From Prolixibacteraceae bacterium (GTDB lineage: Bacteria > Bacteroidota > Bacteroidia > Bacteroidales > Prolixibacteraceae), in contig JAFGDX010000125.1 of NCBI GenBank assembly GCA_016931875.1, positions 1 through 10,339 of the forward strand: a stretch of DNA of 10,339 nucleotides. Reading direction: 5' to 3'. Below the pieces are notes generated by a model, which worked only from the letters and a program-made list of their open reading frames with translations, searched no databases and had not been told where the DNA came from. Shown here piece by piece: positions 7,694 through 10,339 of the stretch (its first letter is position 1; the number at the start of each line of letters is the position of its first letter). Position numbers and translations under genes: made by a program.

Positions 7694-7750
7694 TCGAATA
7701 GAGGTATCCCTACTGTCACCCCCATTTTTGTGACACTCTTAACTATTCGA
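7694..7750. repeat. Nested inverted repeat
   Basis: TCGAATAG (7694-7701) and CTATTCGA (7743-7750) are perfect 8-base inverted copies. Inside them lie TGTCAC (7714-7719) and GTGACA (7730-7735), separated by ten bases. The two stems nest and could form one branched or extended hairpin in RNA on either strand, or the inner dyad could be a protein-binding site. It is not followed by a T-run, so it is not a simple terminator. Confidence 0.6.
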
Positions 7751-7846
7751 CCCATAAAATTTCCAATTCACGAAAAAAAGTTACGAATAAAATATATACC
7801 ACACAAAAATAAATATCACTCTACTTAACCATAATTTTCTAATTTA

Positions 7847-7887
7847 TAAGTATTTATTCTATAAAAAATACCTTTAAGTATTTATTC
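7847..7887. repeat. Two direct copies of a 13-base AT-rich motif
   Basis: TAAGTATTTATTC occurs at 7847-7859 and again at 7875-7887, 28 bases apart start to start. The 9-base part TATTTATTC returns inverted as GAATAAATA at 7921-7929. In DNA this AT-rich the statistical weight is modest. Exact 13-mers with near three-turn spacing are what paired operator sites can look like. Confidence 0.5.
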
Positions 7888-7970
7888 CCAACAAGTTAAA
7901 AAAATCTTTTTCCTTATTTAGAATAAATAAAAATACTCTAATTACTCTCTGATTCGGACACTATCTTCTA

Positions 7971-8042
7971 AATTTGGGACAGGCAGGATTTGCTAAAATC
8001 TGCTAAACCTCCTGCATCCATTTTCAACCCTGTCTGCAAATT
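7971..8042. repeat. Long imperfect hairpin downstream of hcp
   Basis: AATTTG (7971-7976) pairs with CAAATT (8037-8042), and GACAGG (7978-7983) pairs with CCTGTC (8029-8034), with only a 1/2-base bulge between. Inside, GCAGG (7983-7987) can pair with CCTGC (8011-8015). Imperfect 10-base tandem units, TTTGCTAAAA and TCTGCTAAAC, sit at 7989-8008. GC content is higher than in the flanking DNA. It could be a structured RNA, a relic of a small mobile element, or simply a second stem after the hcp terminator. Confidence 0.5.
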
Positions 8043-8093
8043 ATCTCTGGAATCCCTGAATTTTTCAGAGAAAGGTAAGCCACTCAAAACCAA

Positions 8094-8126
8094 CCAAAAA
8101 AGCACCTGTTTAAATAAACAGATGCT
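8094..8126 (-). terminator. Intrinsic terminator of the hcp transcript
   Basis: Read on the minus strand, an 11-base-pair stem (arms 8116-8126 and 8101-8111, one G-U wobble, loop of four) is followed directly by TTTTTTGG. Stem, tight loop and T-run together make a standard Rho-independent terminator. It lies about 125 bases past the hcp stop and separates hcp from the polysaccharide operon. Confidence 0.82.
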
Positions 8127-8251
8127 CCCTGAGGATTCTAAAAAATAATTTTCTGAATACCCGATGTACAATATTCTCCTGTCAAATATTTATAACCTTA
8201 AATCATTGTTTTGACCCTTTTTTATATACAAACAATAATCTTTGGTTTCCA

Positions 8252-9913
8252 TTATGAAAGGTTGGTTTCCAGAAACATTTCCAAGTCGGCTTCCACTTCG
8301 GTAATACCGCTAATTCCAAAATTTTCGACCAGTACCCTGGCAACATTTGGCGAAAGGAAGGCCGGCAAAGTTGGCCCGAGGTGAATGTTTTTCACCCCCA
8401 GAGAAAGCAGGGCCAGCAAAACAATCACCGCCTTTTGCTCGTACCAGGCAATGTTGTAGGCTATCGGCAATTCGTTGATATCGTTGAGTTCAAAAATTTC
8501 CTTAAGTTTAAGGGCAATAACGGCAAGCGAATACGAATCGTTGCACTGTCCGGCATCGATAACGCGGGGGATTCCGCCAATATCACCAAGCGGCAGCTTG
8601 TTGTAGCGGTATTTGGCACAGCCGGCAGTAAGAATCACCGTGTCGGGGGGCAATAGTTCGGCAAACTGTGTGTAATAATCGCGGCTTTTCATACGCCCGT
8701 CGCACCCGGCCATAACAAAGAATTTTTTGATAGCTCCGGTTTTTACGGCCTCCACAATTTTATCAGCCAGTTCAAAAACCTGGGCATGCGCAAAGCCGCC
8801 TGTAATTTCGCCGGTTTCAATTTGTTTGGGCGGTGCGCAGCGTTTGGCGTGTTCAATAATTGCACTGAAATCTTTCATTTGGCCGTCTTTGCGTTCGGGA
8901 ATATGCAAGGCACCGCCCAAGCCCGATGCGCCGGTGGTATAAATCCGGTCAGCATATGTTGCATTGCTTTTAGGTGGAACAATACAATTGGTAGTAAACA
9001 AAACAGGGCCGTTAAAACTTTCAAATTCTTCGGTTTGTTTCCACCAGGCATTTCCGTAGTTGCCTGCCAGGTGTTTGTATTTTTTGAAAACAGGATAATA
9101 ATGCGCCGGCAACATTTCGCTGTGCGTATACACATCCACACCGGTTCCTTCAGTTTGTTTCAGGAGGTCTTCCATGTCTTTCAGGTCGTGGCCCGAAATT
9201 AAAATTGCCGGATTGCGGCGCACGCCAATGTTTACTTTGGTAACTTCAGGGTTTCCGTAAGCCGTAGTATTGGCGGCATCAAGCAGGGCCATCACATCTA
9301 CACCGTATTTTCCGGTTTCAAGCGTAAGTGCCACCAGTTCATCAACACTTAAATCTTCGGTGGTAGCTACCAGCGCGTGCTGCATAAATGCGAAAACTTC
9401 GCTGTTGGTTTTCCCAAGGTTCCAGGCGTGTTCAGCATAGGCAGCCATCCCTTTCACCCCGTAAATAATCAGCTCGCGCAGCGAACGGATGTCTTCATTT
9501 TTGGTGTTTAAAACACCCACCAGAGCAGCTTTCGATTCAAATTCTTCCACGGTTTTGGCCGTCCAGACTGCAAAATCGGGCAGATTTTTTGGCAATGCAA
9601 TATTGGCAGCCAGACAGCGTGCATGCAATTCGCTTCGAAGTTGTAATGCTTTTATAATTCGTTTGCTGAAACTTTCCTTGTCGAAATTGGCGTTGGTAAT
9701 GGTACTGAAAAGCCCGTCGAAAACAAACTTATCAACTTTTGCCGGGTTCAGCTGTTGCGCCCGCAGTTTTTCGTTGTACCAGCTGATTCCTTTCAGCACG
9801 AACAACAATGTATCCTGTAAATTGGCCACATCGCCCGGTTTACCACAAACTCCTTTAATTGTGCAGCCAGTACCTTTTGCGGCTTCCTGGCATTGGAAAC
9901 AAAACATACTCAT
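8252..9913 (-). CDS. hcp: Hybrid cluster protein (hydroxylamine reductase), class I
   Basis: A 553-aa cytoplasmic iron-sulfur enzyme. The family reduces hydroxylamine to ammonia in vitro, and E. coli Hcp acts as a nitric oxide reductase in nitrosative stress. The N-terminal cluster motif is C5-x2-C8-x8-C17-x5-C23, the same spacing as in Desulfovibrio Hcp, which holds a [4Fe-4S] cluster; the enterobacterial [2Fe-2S] spacing differs. Likely ligands of the hybrid Fe-S-O cluster are all present: H242 (ISGHDL), E266 (HSEMLPAH), C310 (TTNC), C404 (MAGCDG, the persulfide position), C432 (AGCAKYRYN), C457 (DAGQCND) and E492 (WYEQKA). Length is full for class I. Translation could start at M1 or at M3 (9905-9907), since MFC starts are common in the family. 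It follows an iron-sulfur protein gene by 111 bases with no terminator between, so co-transcription is likely. Confidence 0.97.
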   Translation of the reverse strand: MSMFCFQCQEAAKGTGCTIKGVCGKPGDVANLQDTLLFVLKGISWYNEKLRAQQLNPAKVDKFVFDGLFSTITNANFDKESFSKRIIKALQLRSELHARCLAANIALPKNLPDFAVWTAKTVEEFESKAALVGVLNTKNEDIRSLRELIIYGVKGMAAYAEHAWNLGKTNSEVFAFMQHALVATTEDLSVDELVALTLETGKYGVDVMALLDAANTTAYGNPEVTKVNIGVRRNPAILISGHDLKDMEDLLKQTEGTGVDVYTHSEMLPAHYYPVFKKYKHLAGNYGNAWWKQTEEFESFNGPVLFTTNCIVPPKSNATYADRIYTTGASGLGGALHIPERKDGQMKDFSAIIEHAKRCAPPKQIETGEITGGFAHAQVFELADKIVEAVKTGAIKKFFVMAGCDGRMKSRDYYTQFAELLPPDTVILTAGCAKYRYNKLPLGDIGGIPRVIDAGQCNDSYSLAVIALKLKEIFELNDINELPIAYNIAWYEQKAVIVLLALLSLGVKNIHLGPTLPAFLSPNVARVLVENFGISGITEVEADLEMFLETNLS

Positions 9914-9920
9914 TTTATTA

Positions 9921-9945
9921 TATTTAACTATGATTATTTAACTAT
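9921..9945. repeat. Paired 11-base direct repeat just upstream of hcp
   Basis: TATTTAACTAT is present at 9921-9931 and again at 9935-9945, three bases apart. The copies end eight bases from the hcp start codon on the minus strand, in the position of a leader or operator overlapping translation start. No Crp/Fnr-like palindrome is obvious. A role in hcp control is only possible. Confidence 0.5.
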
Positions 9946-10024
9946 ATGACAACCGATCGGATTCGCCGGCTGCAATCATTTCCTGCAAAACAATGATAAC
10001 AACTTCAATATCAGAAATTTTCTT

Positions 10025-10339
10025 CTACACCCACTCTTCCGAAAGCACTTCGCCGCGGATGCTGATAACCACTTCCTTGATGGGCACTTTCCGCGAGGCG
10101 TTATGTGCAGCTATCTGAATCATTTGTGACAAACCTCCGCAACAGGGAACTTCCATAATGACAGCGGTAATTGTATTTACCCGCGCTGTGTCTATCAAAT
10201 GGGTGAGTTTCTGAATGTACACCTCTTTCCCCTGGTCGAGTTTGGGGCAGGCAATCACCACTTTTTTCCCTTTGATAAAATCATTGTGAAAATTTCCGTA
10301 GGCAAATCCCGCGCAGTCAGCCGCCACCAAAAGGTCGGC
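10025..10339 (-). CDS. Iron-sulfur protein next to hcp, C-terminal part (cut by right window edge)
   Basis: The last 104 codons of a minus-strand gene are visible; the frame is open to base 10339, so the start lies outside. The segment carries four conserved-looking cysteines: AADC (C9 of the visible part), ACPKLD (C31) and VPCCGG (C66, C67). It matches my memory of the C-terminal region of ferredoxin-type [4Fe-4S] proteins encoded beside hcp in strict anaerobes, where the missing N-terminus would hold the CxxCxxC clusters. The likely role is an electron carrier or maturation partner for Hcp, but this is inferred from position. The TAG stop at 10025-10027 is followed by an in-frame, coding-looking stretch of 28 codons up to TAA at 9938-9940. 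Confidence 0.75.
   Translation of the reverse strand, partial: ADLLVAADCAGFAYGNFHNDFIKGKKVVIACPKLDQGKEVYIQKLTHLIDTARVNTITAVIMEVPCCGGLSQMIQIAAHNASRKVPIKEVVISIRGEVLSEEWV

Larger units (their letters stand above)
7296..8093. other. AT-rich intergenic and probable leader region of the polysaccharide operon
   Basis: About 800 bases with no convincing gene between the hcp terminator and the IS3-like ORF. Composition is extreme; the line 7801-7860 has about 18 % G+C. It contains a nested inverted repeat (7694-7750), two copies of a 13-base direct repeat (7847-7887), a long hairpin (7971-8042) and a GC-richer patch (about 7527-7567). The promoter of the minus-strand operon should be here. I found only one isolated match to the Bacteroidota -7 element TAnnTTTG (minus strand, 7804-7811), without a -33 TTTG at the usual distance, so I do not call a promoter. 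The region is a plausible place for an antiterminator target in the untranslated leader. Confidence 0.5.

Noticed and set aside
7804..7811. Bacteroidota-type -7 promoter element TATTTTTG on the minus strand
   Set aside because: No TTTG or TTG at the -33 position, and such AT-rich matches are expected by chance here. It remains only a weak hint for the operon promoter.
7296..8093. Phase-variable invertible capsule promoter
   Set aside because: The inverted repeats found are at most 8 bases per arm and enclose only about 41 bases. Known invertible capsule promoters have longer arms around a recognisable promoter. No recombinase gene is present.
7968..8171. 67-codon minus-strand frame between hcp and the leader region
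   Set aside because: The strong hcp terminator lies inside it and it covers the hairpin-rich segment. Its sequence resembles no family I know.
8786..9202. 138-codon plus-strand frame
   Set aside because: It lies wholly antisense inside hcp, whose frame and ligands are certain; it is a shadow of that gene.
1..10339. CRISPR array, tRNA or rRNA genes
   Set aside because: No regularly spaced repeats of CRISPR length and no cloverleaf or rRNA-like segment was seen on either strand.

Overview
The window looks like a chromosomal segment of an anaerobic or microaerophilic Bacteroidota, perhaps a Marinilabiliales or Prolixibacteraceae relative. That placement is an inference from the AT-rich gaps, the absence of clear Shine-Dalgarno sites, a NusG-like UpxY-type antiterminator heading a polysaccharide cluster, and a class I hybrid cluster protein beside an iron-sulfur partner. 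Every gene I can support lies on the minus strand, so transcription runs from high to low coordinates.

Right block (8094-10339): the C-terminal part of an iron-sulfur protein runs off the right edge. It is followed by a complete hcp gene (hybrid cluster protein / hydroxylamine reductase, 553 aa) with all cluster ligands in place. A good intrinsic terminator lies at 8094-8126. Together these look like a nitrosative-stress or redox module. Sampled lines of hcp are about 43-53 % GC, clearly higher than its surroundings.

Middle (7296-8093): about 800 bases without a convincing gene, very AT-rich (one sampled line is about 18 % GC). It holds several inverted and direct repeats, one long hairpin just past the hcp terminator, and a small GC-richer island. 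It is the likely promoter and leader region of the next operon.

Left block (368-7295): a polysaccharide / nucleotide-sugar operon. In transcription order it contains an orphan IS3-type OrfA (helix-turn-helix plus coiled coil, no OrfB), an UpxY/NusG-like antiterminator, RfbF-type glucose-1-phosphate cytidylyltransferase, an extended SDR nucleotide-sugar enzyme, an LhgO-type FAD oxidase, and two different three-domain sugar C-methyltransferases of the TylC3/TcaB9 type. The inferred job is to make a CDP-activated, oxidised and C-methylated (branched) sugar for a surface glycan. The expected CDP-glucose 4,6-dehydratase is not in the window, and no glycosyltransferase is present. The full product therefore cannot be assigned, and the cassette is the most interesting candidate for undescribed chemistry here.

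Left edge (1-367): a gap with a decayed-looking reading frame, then the first 14 codons of another minus-strand gene that begins with a signal-peptide-like sequence and continues outside the window.
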